Shown: positions 1-5,195 of the stretch, one piece after another | Position numbering within the stretch: position 1 is the first letter of the stretch | How the letters are laid out: the number at the start of each line of letters is the position of its first letter | Assembly: GCA_002308795.1 (NCBI GenBank) | Contig: DBVV01000139.1 | Span: 8,126-13,320 of the forward strand | Direction: 5' to 3' | Source: Mageeibacillus sp. UBA1255 | Lineage (GTDB): Bacteria; Bacillota; Clostridia; UBA1212; UBA1255 | DNA: 5,195 nt | Translations under genes and position numbers: made by a program | The notes under the pieces: model-generated | The model's database searches: none | The model's input: only the letters and a program-made list of their open reading frames with translations | What the model was told of the DNA's origin: nothing

Positions 1-9
1 CGGTTCGCC

Positions 10-128
10 CACTTGCAACTTGCAACTTGCCACTTATCACTTGCAACTTGCAACTTGCCACTTTTCACTTGCCACTTGCCACTTATCACTTGCAACTTGC
101 AACTTGCCACTTGCAACTTATCACTTAT
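10..128. repeat. Heptanucleotide tandem repeat array, 17 units
   Basis: Seventeen consecutive 7-bp units occupy this stretch with no loss of register. Read on the plus strand there are five unit types: A = CACTTGC, B = AACTTGC, C = CACTTAT, D = CACTTTT, E = AACTTAT. The order from position 10 is A B B C A B B D A A C A B B A E C. All share the ACTT core and vary only at base 1 and bases 6-7. The blocks ABBC and ABBD form a 28-bp higher-order repeat. A|B and B|B junctions create the palindrome TTGCAA. There are no spacers, so this is not a CRISPR array. The last unit contains the stop codon of the alpha-galactosidase gene (TAA, minus strand, 127-125). The array ends at position 10; only nine bases lie beyond it. 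It resembles in form the 7-bp short tandemly repeated sequences known from cyanobacteria. Its function is unknown. Confidence 0.95.
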
Positions 129-1246
129 CCCACTTCGACCACTTTGCAGCGCAGAAGCAAAGTCTCGTGAGCATTGACGCCGCCGGTTATGAGCTCTTTT
201 TTCACGCCGAGGTTCTCGCCTGTCCAGAGGTTGCGGATCTCAAGCCCGCGGCCTGACGCACGCCCGAGACCGAGCTCGGAGAACGGAATGAAATAACCAC
301 GGCCGTTGTCATTCACATTAAACACCGCAATGACGATATCGCCGTTGTCCATATGTCTCGCCCACACGTCCGGATCGCCGTTGACGTTGTACGGCTGGCG
401 GTAAGCACTGTCCTGATCGAGCGCAATGACGTCGCGGTTCTGAAGGATCGCTTTTATGTCGTCGTCTGCGCCGCGGATGTCGGAACCCATCATGAGCGGT
501 GAGCCGAAGAATGCCCACATCGAGAAATGCGTGCGGTACTCTTCGAGCGTGAGCCCCTGCTCGAGTCCTACGTGGCCTTTACCGTACATTCCGACCACCA
601 GCATATCCATGTCGTTGAAGCAGCCCGAACCGTTGTACTCGTAAATGCCCTTCTGGATATTGTAAATATCTCTGACTGAGGTCCATTTATCGAAAACGTC
701 TCCGGTAGAGCGCCACATGCTCGCGCCGGTCGTTTTGATCCAGCGGTGCGTCTCGTCAGCGCCCCAGCTGCAGGCGGAAAGTAATATGTCTCTTCCGCAG
801 TTGTCCAGCGCCAGCGCCATCCTGCGGTACAGTTTAGCACCCTGCTCCGAGATTGGTTTGTAGCAGTAGTCCAGCTTGAGGAAATCGACTCCCCATTCAG
901 CAAACGTCTGCGCGTCAATAAATTCATACTCGAACGAGCCCGGGAATCCTGCGCAGGTGTAATTTCCGACGCACGAATAGATACCGAATTTCAGGCCTTT
1001 CGAATGTACGTAGTCGGCAACGGCTTTCATGCCGTTCGGGAATTTTTCAGGGTTGGGGACGATGCGTCCCTGCGCGTCGCGCTCTCTTAACGACCAGCAG
1101 TCGTCAATTACAAGATATTCGTATCCGGCGGCGAGGTACCCTTCGTCCACCATAACGTCTGCCATCGTGCGGACAATATTTTCATCGATCTTATCCGCGA
1201 ACGTGTTCCAGGAGTTCCATCCCATTGGGGGCTTTTTTACTACCAT
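125..1246 (-). CDS. Alpha-galactosidase, glycoside hydrolase family 27, cytoplasmic
   Basis: A retaining alpha-galactosidase of 373 residues that releases terminal alpha-linked galactose. The N-terminus PPMGWNSWNTF (6-16) is the GH27 signature at the start of the (beta/alpha)8 barrel. VIDDCW (46-51) is the substrate-binding strand-2 motif, with Asp48 and Asp49. KLDYC (124-128) carries the predicted nucleophile Asp126, and WRSTGD (178-183) the predicted acid/base Asp183. MWAFFGSPLMMGSDI (243-257) is a conserved late-barrel segment. Residues from about 290 form the C-terminal beta-sandwich domain, so the protein is full length. There is no signal peptide, so it should act in the cytoplasm on an imported oligosaccharide or glycoside. 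The ATG at 1246 has GGAGG nine bases upstream. The gene follows the oxidoreductase trio after 89 bp with no evident terminator and may belong to the same transcript. The last six residues (KVVEVG) extend past the usual family end and overlap a degenerate edge of the repeat array. An alpha-N-acetylgalactosaminidase activity, also found in GH27, cannot be excluded. Confidence 0.95.
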   Translation of the reverse strand: MVVKKPPMGWNSWNTFADKIDENIVRTMADVMVDEGYLAAGYEYLVIDDCWSLRERDAQGRIVPNPEKFPNGMKAVADYVHSKGLKFGIYSCVGNYTCAGFPGSFEYEFIDAQTFAEWGVDFLKLDYCYKPISEQGAKLYRRMALALDNCGRDILLSACSWGADETHRWIKTTGASMWRSTGDVFDKWTSVRDIYNIQKGIYEYNGSGCFNDMDMLVVGMYGKGHVGLEQGLTLEEYRTHFSMWAFFGSPLMMGSDIRGADDDIKAILQNRDVIALDQDSAYRQPYNVNGDPDVWARHMDNGDIVIAVFNVNDNGRGYFIPFSELGLGRASGRGLEIRNLWTGENLGVKKELITGGVNAHETLLLRCKVVEVG

Positions 1247-1255
1247 TTCCGTACA

Positions 1256-1260
1256 CCTCC
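1256..1260 (-). promoter_or_regulatory. Ribosome binding site of the alpha-galactosidase gene
   Basis: GGAGG on the minus strand, nine bases before the ATG at 1246. It supports that start over the in-frame Met8 just before GWNSW. The leader upstream (1261-1335) is AT-rich. I see no convincing -35/-10 pair and no hairpin with a U tract there, so read-through from the upstream genes is plausible. Confidence 0.8.
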
Positions 1261-1335
1261 GAAGTATTCTGTGTAATTTCTATTATTTATTTAATTCTTT
1301 AGGCTCTTATTATTTGCTCTGCCGCCTGCGCCGCG

Positions 1336-1701
1336 TCACGGGTTTGCGTTGAGTTCCCACGCCGCTGAGGCGATCAGATTCGCACCTGTCCCGCATATAT
1401 CGGGCAGGATCACTTCCCCGGCAGCGACTGGTTTTACGGGCAGTTTGATCTTCGCGACTTCGGCCATGCAATCAAAAAGCATTGCCTTCGGCACGGGCGC
1501 GTCCGTCCTGACGGGAAGCATTCTTCCGGTTGGAAGGCGCACGGTCGTCGTTAAAGTCCTCATCGGGCAGGTCATTTCCGTCTCAGCGTACCGTTTTCCT
1601 CTGGCGCAATCGTAGCCGCTCAGAACGAGCGTACCGCTGTCGTTGTCCGCCTCTATTTCACAGCCCTTCGGGCAGATTATACAAGTAATAGTTCGTTTCA
1701 T
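1336..1701 (-). CDS. DUF1667 family protein, cysteine-rich partner of the flavoenzyme pair
   Basis: A small soluble protein of 121 residues. The start MKRTITCIICPKGC gives Cys7, Cys10 and Cys14 in a C-x2-C-x3-C arrangement, followed by Cys32 (in GYDCARGKRYAE) and Cys45 (in MTCPMRTLTTTV). Later come PVRTDAPVPK (63-72) and a C-terminal VILPDICGTGANLIAS segment. This is the DUF1667 pattern. In Clostridia such proteins are typically encoded beside a GlpA-like dehydrogenase and a second FAD oxidoreductase, as here. Four N-terminal cysteines suggest an iron-sulfur or metal site, and a role as an electron-transfer subunit is inference. The start is uncertain. In-frame ATGs lie at 1725, 1710 and 1701. 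The one at 1725 overlaps the upstream stop (ATGA) and has GGGAG seven bases before it. A stronger GGAGG at 1718-1714 points downstream. I chose 1701 because family members begin directly before the Cys motif. The gene is full length for the family. Confidence 0.88.
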   Translation of the reverse strand: MKRTITCIICPKGCEIEADNDSGTLVLSGYDCARGKRYAETEMTCPMRTLTTTVRLPTGRMLPVRTDAPVPKAMLFDCMAEVAKIKLPVKPVAAGEVILPDICGTGANLIASAAWELNANP

Positions 1702-1713
1702 AAGGTTCATTGA

Positions 1714-1718
1714 CCTCC
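1714..1718 (-). promoter_or_regulatory. Shine-Dalgarno site in the ambiguous start region of the DUF1667 gene
   Basis: GGAGG on the minus strand, 3 bases before the ATG at 1710 and 12 bases before the ATG at 1701. Neither spacing is ideal. It lies downstream of the alternative ATG at 1725, whose own candidate site GGGAG (1737-1733) sits inside the final codons of the upstream gene. Together these suggest translational coupling between the two genes. Confidence 0.55.
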
Positions 1719-1721
1719 GTA

Positions 1722-3101
1722 TCATTCAGCGTCTCCCGGGAGAAGCTTAAAGTCGATCCTGCTTCCGTCTCCGAGCCCGTCCAGCATTTCCTTTTTTATC
1801 GTCACCGTCTGCATCGTGCCGGGGACAAGTTTCAGATATTTCTTTTTAAGCAGCACGTTTTCCGCCGCCTCTCCCTCCGCGCCGGTACCGGACGAGGTGA
1901 CAACGAGCGTCGGTTTGCTGAAGATGTCCGAGACGCGGAAATAAACGCCCACGTCTTTCTTCGCAGTGATCACCTGCGGGACAACGTATCTGACCTTTCC
2001 GTCCGCTTTTAATCCGACCTTGAATCCGCCTTCTTCGCAAAGCTTTTCTTCAGCGCTCTTCGTGCAGTCCTCAGCGTTTTCGCGCAGCTTTCTGACCCTT
2101 TCTGCGGCCGCTTCTCCGGCGATCCGCGCCTCTTCCGCGGCAAAATCTGCCAGATCGTGTACGTGCAGTACGTTTCCGCACGAATATATTCCGGGTATTT
2201 CGGTCTGGCGGTCCTGGTCAACTTCCGGGCCTTTAGTGGCCGGATTGAGTTTTATGCCGCAGGACGTGGTCAATTCGTTTTCGGGTATGAGTCCGACGGA
2301 GAGAAGCAGCGTGTCACACGGGATGTACTGCTCCGTACCTTTTACGGGTACGCGGCCTTTACCCGGAACGCTTTCGACCTTCGCGATCGTAACTCCCGTC
2401 ACTCTTTCTTTTCCGTGAACTTCAATGACCGTGTGGCTCAGCAGCAGCGGAATATTAAAATCGTTGAGGCACTGCTCGATATTGCGCGCAAGACCTCCCG
2501 AATACGGCATAACTTCGCACACCGCCTTGACCTTCGCGCCTTCGAGCGTCATACGCCTGGCCATAATAAGGCCGATATCCCCGGAGCCGAGGATCACAAC
2601 TTCTTTGCCCGGTAGGTAGCCGTACATATTGACAAAATACTGCGCGGCGCCTGCGGTAAACACGCCCGAAGGCCTTGTCCCCGGGGTATTTAGCGCTCCT
2701 CTCGGACGCTCCCTGCAGCCCATCGCCAGTATCACAGCTCCCGCCTGAACGGTAAACACGCCCAGATCAGATGACGTTCCCGTTACGCGCAGCTTACGGT
2801 CAATATCCAGCACCATCGACGACATGCGGCAGTCGATATTGTATTCTCTTACCTTCGCGATCAGTCTGGCCGCAAATTCGGGTCCGGTCAATTCTTCTTT
2901 GTACATTTCGAGCCCGAATCCCGGGTGTATGCACTGTTTCAGTATTCCTCCGAGCCTTTTTTCGCGCTCGATAATAAGTATGCTGCGGTTTCCGTGCTCG
3001 TACGCCGCTATCGCCGCGCTCATTCCCGCAGGCCCGCCTCCGATTATTACGATATCGTATCTCAGATCTATGTTCTTCTCAGTTATATTTCCCTCTGCCA
3101 T
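1722..3101 (-). CDS. FAD-dependent NAD(P)-type oxidoreductase, second subunit of a GlpA-like dehydrogenase system
   Basis: A flavoprotein of 459 residues with two dinucleotide-binding folds. DIVIIGGGPAGMSAA (16-30) is the N-terminal FAD Rossmann motif, and GSGDIG (172-177) within VVILGSGDIGLIMARR is the NAD(P)-binding motif. MGCRERPRGAL (127-137) and IYSCGNVLHVHDLADFAAEE (305-324) are typical of this oxidoreductase clade; the latter closes the FAD site. The CxxC redox disulfide of thioredoxin reductase or lipoamide dehydrogenase is absent, so direct disulfide chemistry is unlikely. Residues from about 360 form an extra C-terminal domain (RYVVPQVITAKKDVGVYFRVSD). The protein is cytoplasmic. 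It is encoded after the GlpA-like gene and its TGA overlaps a possible ATG of the DUF1667 gene, so the three products probably form one enzyme. Its likely role is to pass electrons between the substrate-oxidising subunit and NAD(P)H or another carrier. The substrate is not proven. The ribosome binding site of the ATG at 3101 is weak. Confidence 0.9.
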   Translation of the reverse strand: MAEGNITEKNIDLRYDIVIIGGGPAGMSAAIAAYEHGNRSILIIEREKRLGGILKQCIHPGFGLEMYKEELTGPEFAARLIAKVREYNIDCRMSSMVLDIDRKLRVTGTSSDLGVFTVQAGAVILAMGCRERPRGALNTPGTRPSGVFTAGAAQYFVNMYGYLPGKEVVILGSGDIGLIMARRMTLEGAKVKAVCEVMPYSGGLARNIEQCLNDFNIPLLLSHTVIEVHGKERVTGVTIAKVESVPGKGRVPVKGTEQYIPCDTLLLSVGLIPENELTTSCGIKLNPATKGPEVDQDRQTEIPGIYSCGNVLHVHDLADFAAEEARIAGEAAAERVRKLRENAEDCTKSAEEKLCEEGGFKVGLKADGKVRYVVPQVITAKKDVGVYFRVSDIFSKPTLVVTSSGTGAEGEAAENVLLKKKYLKLVPGTMQTVTIKKEMLDGLGDGSRIDFKLLPGDAE

Positions 3102-3127
3102 GTTCCGATCTTTCCCGGCTCTTAAAA

Positions 3128-3163
3128 CCGTCCTTTTTGATTTAACCGTCCTCTTTGATTTAA
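3128..3163. repeat. 18-bp tandem direct repeat in the oxidoreductase intergenic spacer
   Basis: Two adjacent 18-bp copies, CCGTCCTTTTTGATTTAA (3128-3145) and CCGTCCTCTTTGATTTAA (3146-3163), differ at one base. A decayed third copy may follow (CCTTGCCTTTTTA). On the transcribed strand each unit holds a purine run (AAAAAGGA or AAAGAGGA) that resembles a Shine-Dalgarno site but is too far from the ATG at 3101 to serve it. The copies lie in the 108-bp gap between the two flavoprotein genes. Their function is unknown; a recent slippage duplication is the simplest explanation. Confidence 0.85.
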
Positions 3164-3209
3164 CCTTGCCTTTTTAGGCCATATTAAAGCCAAAATACGA
3201 CTTGATTAT

Positions 3210-4652
3210 TTATTGCTTCGTTTTTTTTACGTTGATGTACGAGCCTTTTCCGCTCTTTGTAATATCCGTAAACGGCACTCCGAGCGATTCGGCTATTATC
3301 TTTACGATATGCGGCCCGCAAAAACCTCCCTGACAGCGTCCCATCTGCGCCCTGGTCCTCATTTTTATGCCATCCAGGTCTCTCGCCTTCGGGTTCTGGC
3401 GAAGAGCGTTCAGTATCTCTCCTTCAGATATCTTCTCGCAGCGGCAGATGACGTGACCGTATTCGGGCTCCTTCTCGATCGCCTTGTTCCTCTCCTCTTT
3501 ATCCAGCTCGCGGAACCAGTGGTACGCTCTACGGGTCCTGACGTAATTTTTCTTTTTAACGAATCTGACTCCGGAGCGTTTGATCAGTGAGGCCACATAC
3601 CGTCCGATCGCGGGCGACGAGGTGAGGCCCGGGCTTTCGATCGCGGCGGCGTTGAAGAATCCGGGAAGCGGGTTGTTGATTATAAAATCTCCGGTGCTTC
3701 CGACGGCACGCAGGCCGCAGAAAGAAGTTATGACTGAACCGGTATTGACGCCCGGCATCTCCTGCCTGACCTGAGCAATGATCTTATCGAGCCCTTCGGC
3801 GGTTACAGAAACGTCGCTCTTGTCAGAAATATCGACCGACGTCGGACCGAGCAGCAGGTTCCCGTCGACAGTCGGGGTTATAAGTATACCTTTTCCCATC
3901 TTAGTGGGCGTGCGGAAGATAGTATGCGAGCAGGCGTCTCCGGATGTTTTATCGAGCACCATGTATTCTCCGCGCCTGGGCGTTATCGTGAAAGAATCGT
4001 CTCCGGCGAGACGCGCGATAACGTCAGAATAAACGCCGGCGGCATTGACGACGTTTTTAGCTTCGACCGTGCGTCCGTCTTCGGCGGTGATAACAAAATA
4101 ACTTTTATCCGCGCTGCCCATGCGCTCGATCACTGCAACTTTATAGTTAAGAAGCAGTTCGGCGCCGTTGTCCATAGCGTTTCCGACAGCGGCAAACGTG
4201 AGTTCGTACGGACATACGATCGCTCCCGTGGGGGCAACGAGCGCGCATTCGGCTTCTTTCGCCAACCCGGGTTCCATTTTATGGAGTTCTTCTTTTTCGG
4301 CAATATACAGATCTTTTACTCCGTTGCGAATACCGCGCTCGAGCAGTTCTTCAAGCGTTTTTCTGTCTTCAGGTCCAAACCCGACGACCAGAGATCCGTT
4401 TCTCTTGTATTTTACACCCAGATCCCTGCAGACCTTTTCCATCAAACCGGAGCCTTCCACGTTGAAGCGGGCTTTGAACGTCCCGGGTTTTGCGTCAAAC
4501 CCTGCGTGGACTATAGCGCTGTTCGCGCTGCTGGCGCCTCGTCCGACGTCATTTTCCGAATCGAGCAGACATATATCCAACTCGTACGCGGACAATTCCC
4601 GGGCGATCATCCCTCCGATGACCCCGGCTCCGATTATTGCAACTTCAAACAT
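3210..4652 (-). CDS. GlpA-like FAD-dependent dehydrogenase with C-terminal BFD-like [2Fe-2S] domain
   Basis: A flavoenzyme of 480 residues in the DAO/glycerol-3-phosphate dehydrogenase superfamily. MFEVAIIGAGVIGG (1-14) is the N-terminal FAD-binding fold with GAGVIG at 8-13. GASSANSAIVHAGFD (39-53) is the GlpA-type FAD-contact segment. VVNAAGVYSD (201-210) and AAIESPGLTSSPAIG (336-350) are further FAD and active-site regions. From about 400 comes a BFD-like domain with VICRCEKISEGEI and RAQMGRCQGGFCGPHI, giving Cys403, Cys405, Cys440 and Cys445 (C-x-C-x34-C-x4-C), predicted to bind a [2Fe-2S] cluster. E. coli anaerobic GlpA has the same architecture. The likely reaction is oxidation of sn-glycerol 3-phosphate to dihydroxyacetone phosphate, but L-2-hydroxyglutarate or another hydroxy acid is possible. 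I start it at the ATG at 4652. A longer frame begins at a GTG at 4676, but the GGGAGAG site lies inside that extension, which is not family-like. It is the first gene after a strong promoter. Confidence 0.92.
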   Translation of the reverse strand: MFEVAIIGAGVIGGMIARELSAYELDICLLDSENDVGRGASSANSAIVHAGFDAKPGTFKARFNVEGSGLMEKVCRDLGVKYKRNGSLVVGFGPEDRKTLEELLERGIRNGVKDLYIAEKEELHKMEPGLAKEAECALVAPTGAIVCPYELTFAAVGNAMDNGAELLLNYKVAVIERMGSADKSYFVITAEDGRTVEAKNVVNAAGVYSDVIARLAGDDSFTITPRRGEYMVLDKTSGDACSHTIFRTPTKMGKGILITPTVDGNLLLGPTSVDISDKSDVSVTAEGLDKIIAQVRQEMPGVNTGSVITSFCGLRAVGSTGDFIINNPLPGFFNAAAIESPGLTSSPAIGRYVASLIKRSGVRFVKKKNYVRTRRAYHWFRELDKEERNKAIEKEPEYGHVICRCEKISEGEILNALRQNPKARDLDGIKMRTRAQMGRCQGGFCGPHIVKIIAESLGVPFTDITKSGKGSYINVKKTKQ

Positions 4653-4662
4653 ATAAGCAGCA

Positions 4663-4669
4663 CTCTCCC
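4663..4669 (-). promoter_or_regulatory. Ribosome binding site that sets the start of the GlpA-like gene
   Basis: GGGAGAG on the minus strand, ten bases before the ATG at 4652. It decides against the upstream in-frame GTG at 4676. That GTG has no purine-rich site before it and would lie only about eight bases from the predicted transcription start. Confidence 0.7.
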
Positions 4670-4690
4670 AAATCACTTTTTGTAATGCTG

Positions 4691-4719
4691 ATTATACCAT
4701 CTGAAAGCGCCGATGTCAA
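4691..4719 (-). promoter_or_regulatory. Consensus sigma-A promoter of the oxidoreductase operon
   Basis: On the minus strand, TTGACA (4719-4714) and TATAAT (4696-4691) are separated by exactly 17 bp. Both hexamers match the housekeeping consensus perfectly, and TGG just before the -10 gives the extended TGn element. Transcription should start near 4684, leaving a leader of about 30 bases before the ATG at 4652. That is too short for a riboswitch. Such a promoter should be strong unless repressed. The GC-rich inverted repeat at 4725-4738 lies five bases upstream of the -35. Confidence 0.93.
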
Positions 4720-4724
4720 TTTAC

Positions 4725-4738
4725 GCCGGCCTCCCGGC
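4725..4738. other. Small GC-rich inverted repeat between the surface protein gene and the promoter
   Basis: GCCGG and CCGGC form a 5-bp all-GC stem with a 4-base loop, about 45 bases after the stop codon of the surface protein gene. There is no T-rich run after it on the minus strand (GTAAATTGACA follows). It is therefore at best a weak or atypical terminator for the upstream gene. It could also be a site for a regulator acting on the adjacent promoter. Neither role is shown. Confidence 0.35.
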
Positions 4739-4781
4739 TCAGCTCTTGCACTACACCGTTCTGTCTGCCCGACGCATCCGG

Positions 4782-5195
4782 TCATTTCTTTTTGCGCCTG
4801 ATCAAAACTGCCGCCCCGGCTGCTCCTGCGATAAGGAGAGCCGCTGTCCCGGCGATCGCCGCTATGGCTCCCGCCTTCAGTTTTCCCGGCTTTTTATCGA
4901 TCTCTTCGCTGCTTTCTCCGTTATCAGGGGTCTCGATTGGAACGACTTCGTCCGGGTCTCTATCCCCGGCCGGTTCGGTCTTAGATGAAAATCTCGGATA
5001 TTCGATAGTGTTATGGCTCTTCATCTCAGGCAGTACGGACTTGTCGGTCAATAACGCGGTCTGTGTTGTTCCGGTACCGCCTGCATCCACCGCGAGCGCC
5101 TCATCGTATGACGCCGAAGAAACCTTGAAATCGTCAACGTATATCTGCGTGCTTCCGGCTGTGCGTACCCCGACAAAATAATCGCCTTTTTCAAG
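4782..5195 (-). CDS. C-terminal part of a membrane-anchored surface protein (5' end outside the window)
   Basis: An open frame runs in from the window edge and gives 137 residues, ending in TGA at 4784-4782. Residues 1-30 (YFVGVRTAGSTQIYVDDFKVSSASY) look like the last strands of a jelly-roll, carbohydrate-binding-like domain; YVDDFKV is a common closing strand. A polar, acidic, Pro-rich linker follows, including DRDPDEVVPIETPDNGESSEEID (about 78-100). Then comes a single Ala/Gly-rich transmembrane helix (about 108-132) and the basic tail RRKKK (133-137). This fits an extracytoplasmic protein held by a C-terminal helix with its tail in the cytoplasm. No LPXTG precedes the helix, so sortase anchoring is not indicated; LPEMK, far upstream, is not a sortase signal. 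A GTG at 5090 is not the likely start, because the frame is open and domain-like upstream of it. The full function, perhaps a surface glycoside hydrolase or binding protein, cannot be seen here. Confidence 0.8.
   Translation of the reverse strand, partial: LEKGDYFVGVRTAGSTQIYVDDFKVSSASYDEALAVDAGGTGTTQTALLTDKSVLPEMKSHNTIEYPRFSSKTEPAGDRDPDEVVPIETPDNGESSEEIDKKPGKLKAGAIAAIAGTAALLIAGAAGAAVLIRRKKK

Noticed and set aside
10..128. CRISPR array interpretation of the repeats
   Set aside because: Units are 7 bp and directly adjacent with no unique spacers, and no cas genes are present.
20..256. Plus-strand open frame reading through the heptamer array (LATYHLQLATCHFS-type repeats)
   Set aside because: Its repetitive peptide is just the 7-bp array translated in three rotating frames, and the rest is antisense to the alpha-galactosidase C-terminus. 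It has no ribosome binding site or protein-like domain.
1247..1335. Intrinsic terminator or separate promoter between the DUF1667 and alpha-galactosidase genes
   Set aside because: I found no stem followed by a U tract and no pair of hexamers at a proper spacing in this AT-rich stretch. A weak promoter cannot be ruled out.
3170..3185. GCCT-AAAA-AGGC hairpin downstream of the GlpA-like gene
   Set aside because: A 4-bp stem without a U tract is too weak to call a terminator or processing site.
4653..4676. GTG start at 4676 for the GlpA-like gene
   Set aside because: The added residues contain the ribosome binding site of the ATG at 4652, are not family-like, and would leave almost no leader after the predicted transcription start.
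3924..4685. Long plus-strand open frame of 253 codons opposite the GlpA-like gene
   Set aside because: It lies antisense to a gene with clear family motifs, shows no recognisable domain, and runs up to the promoter region. It is a by-product of codon bias on the other strand.
4792..5181. Plus-strand open frame opposite the surface protein
   Set aside because: The minus-strand frame has a convincing linker, helix and basic tail, and stays open to the window edge. The plus-strand peptide is only its complement.

Overview
The window looks like chromosomal DNA from an anaerobic member of the Clostridia (Firmicutes), probably an uncultured gut or rumen lineage. The evidence is the flavoenzyme/flavoenzyme/DUF1667 gene trio typical of that group, strong GGAGG-type ribosome binding sites, a consensus sigma-A promoter, roughly balanced base composition, and a cytoplasmic GH27 alpha-galactosidase. 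Every gene I can support lies on the minus strand, so transcription runs from high to low coordinates.

Layout, in transcription order. (1) 5195-4782: the last 137 residues of a surface protein that begins outside the window. It ends with a beta-rich domain, an acidic linker, an Ala/Gly-rich transmembrane helix and an RRKKK tail. (2) 4781-4653: an intergenic region with a small GC-rich inverted repeat and then a perfect consensus promoter (TTGACA, 17 bp, TATAAT, with an extended -10). (3) 4652-3210: a GlpA-like FAD oxidoreductase with a C-terminal BFD-like [2Fe-2S] domain. (4) 3209-3102: a short spacer with an 18-bp tandem duplication. (5) 3101-1722: a second FAD/NAD(P)-dependent oxidoreductase. 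(6) 1701-1336: a small cysteine-rich DUF1667 protein, coupled to the preceding gene. (7) 1335-1247: an AT-rich leader without a clear terminator or promoter. (8) 1246-125: a GH27 alpha-galactosidase. (9) 128-10: seventeen 7-bp units in perfect register, whose last unit contains the stop codon of the alpha-galactosidase.

Genes 3, 5 and 6 probably encode one multi-subunit dehydrogenase resembling anaerobic glycerol-3-phosphate dehydrogenase. In this reading the GlpA-like subunit oxidises the substrate, the second flavoprotein passes electrons on, and the DUF1667 protein takes the place of an iron-sulfur subunit. The alpha-galactosidase follows in the same direction with no visible terminator between. 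A galactosyl-glycerol or galactolipid-derived substrate would link the two activities, but that link is inference only. The oddest structure in the window is the heptamer array: it starts at a gene's stop codon, has a higher-order 28-bp pattern, and appears to grade into the last codons of the gene with its spacing changed from 7 to 9 bp.
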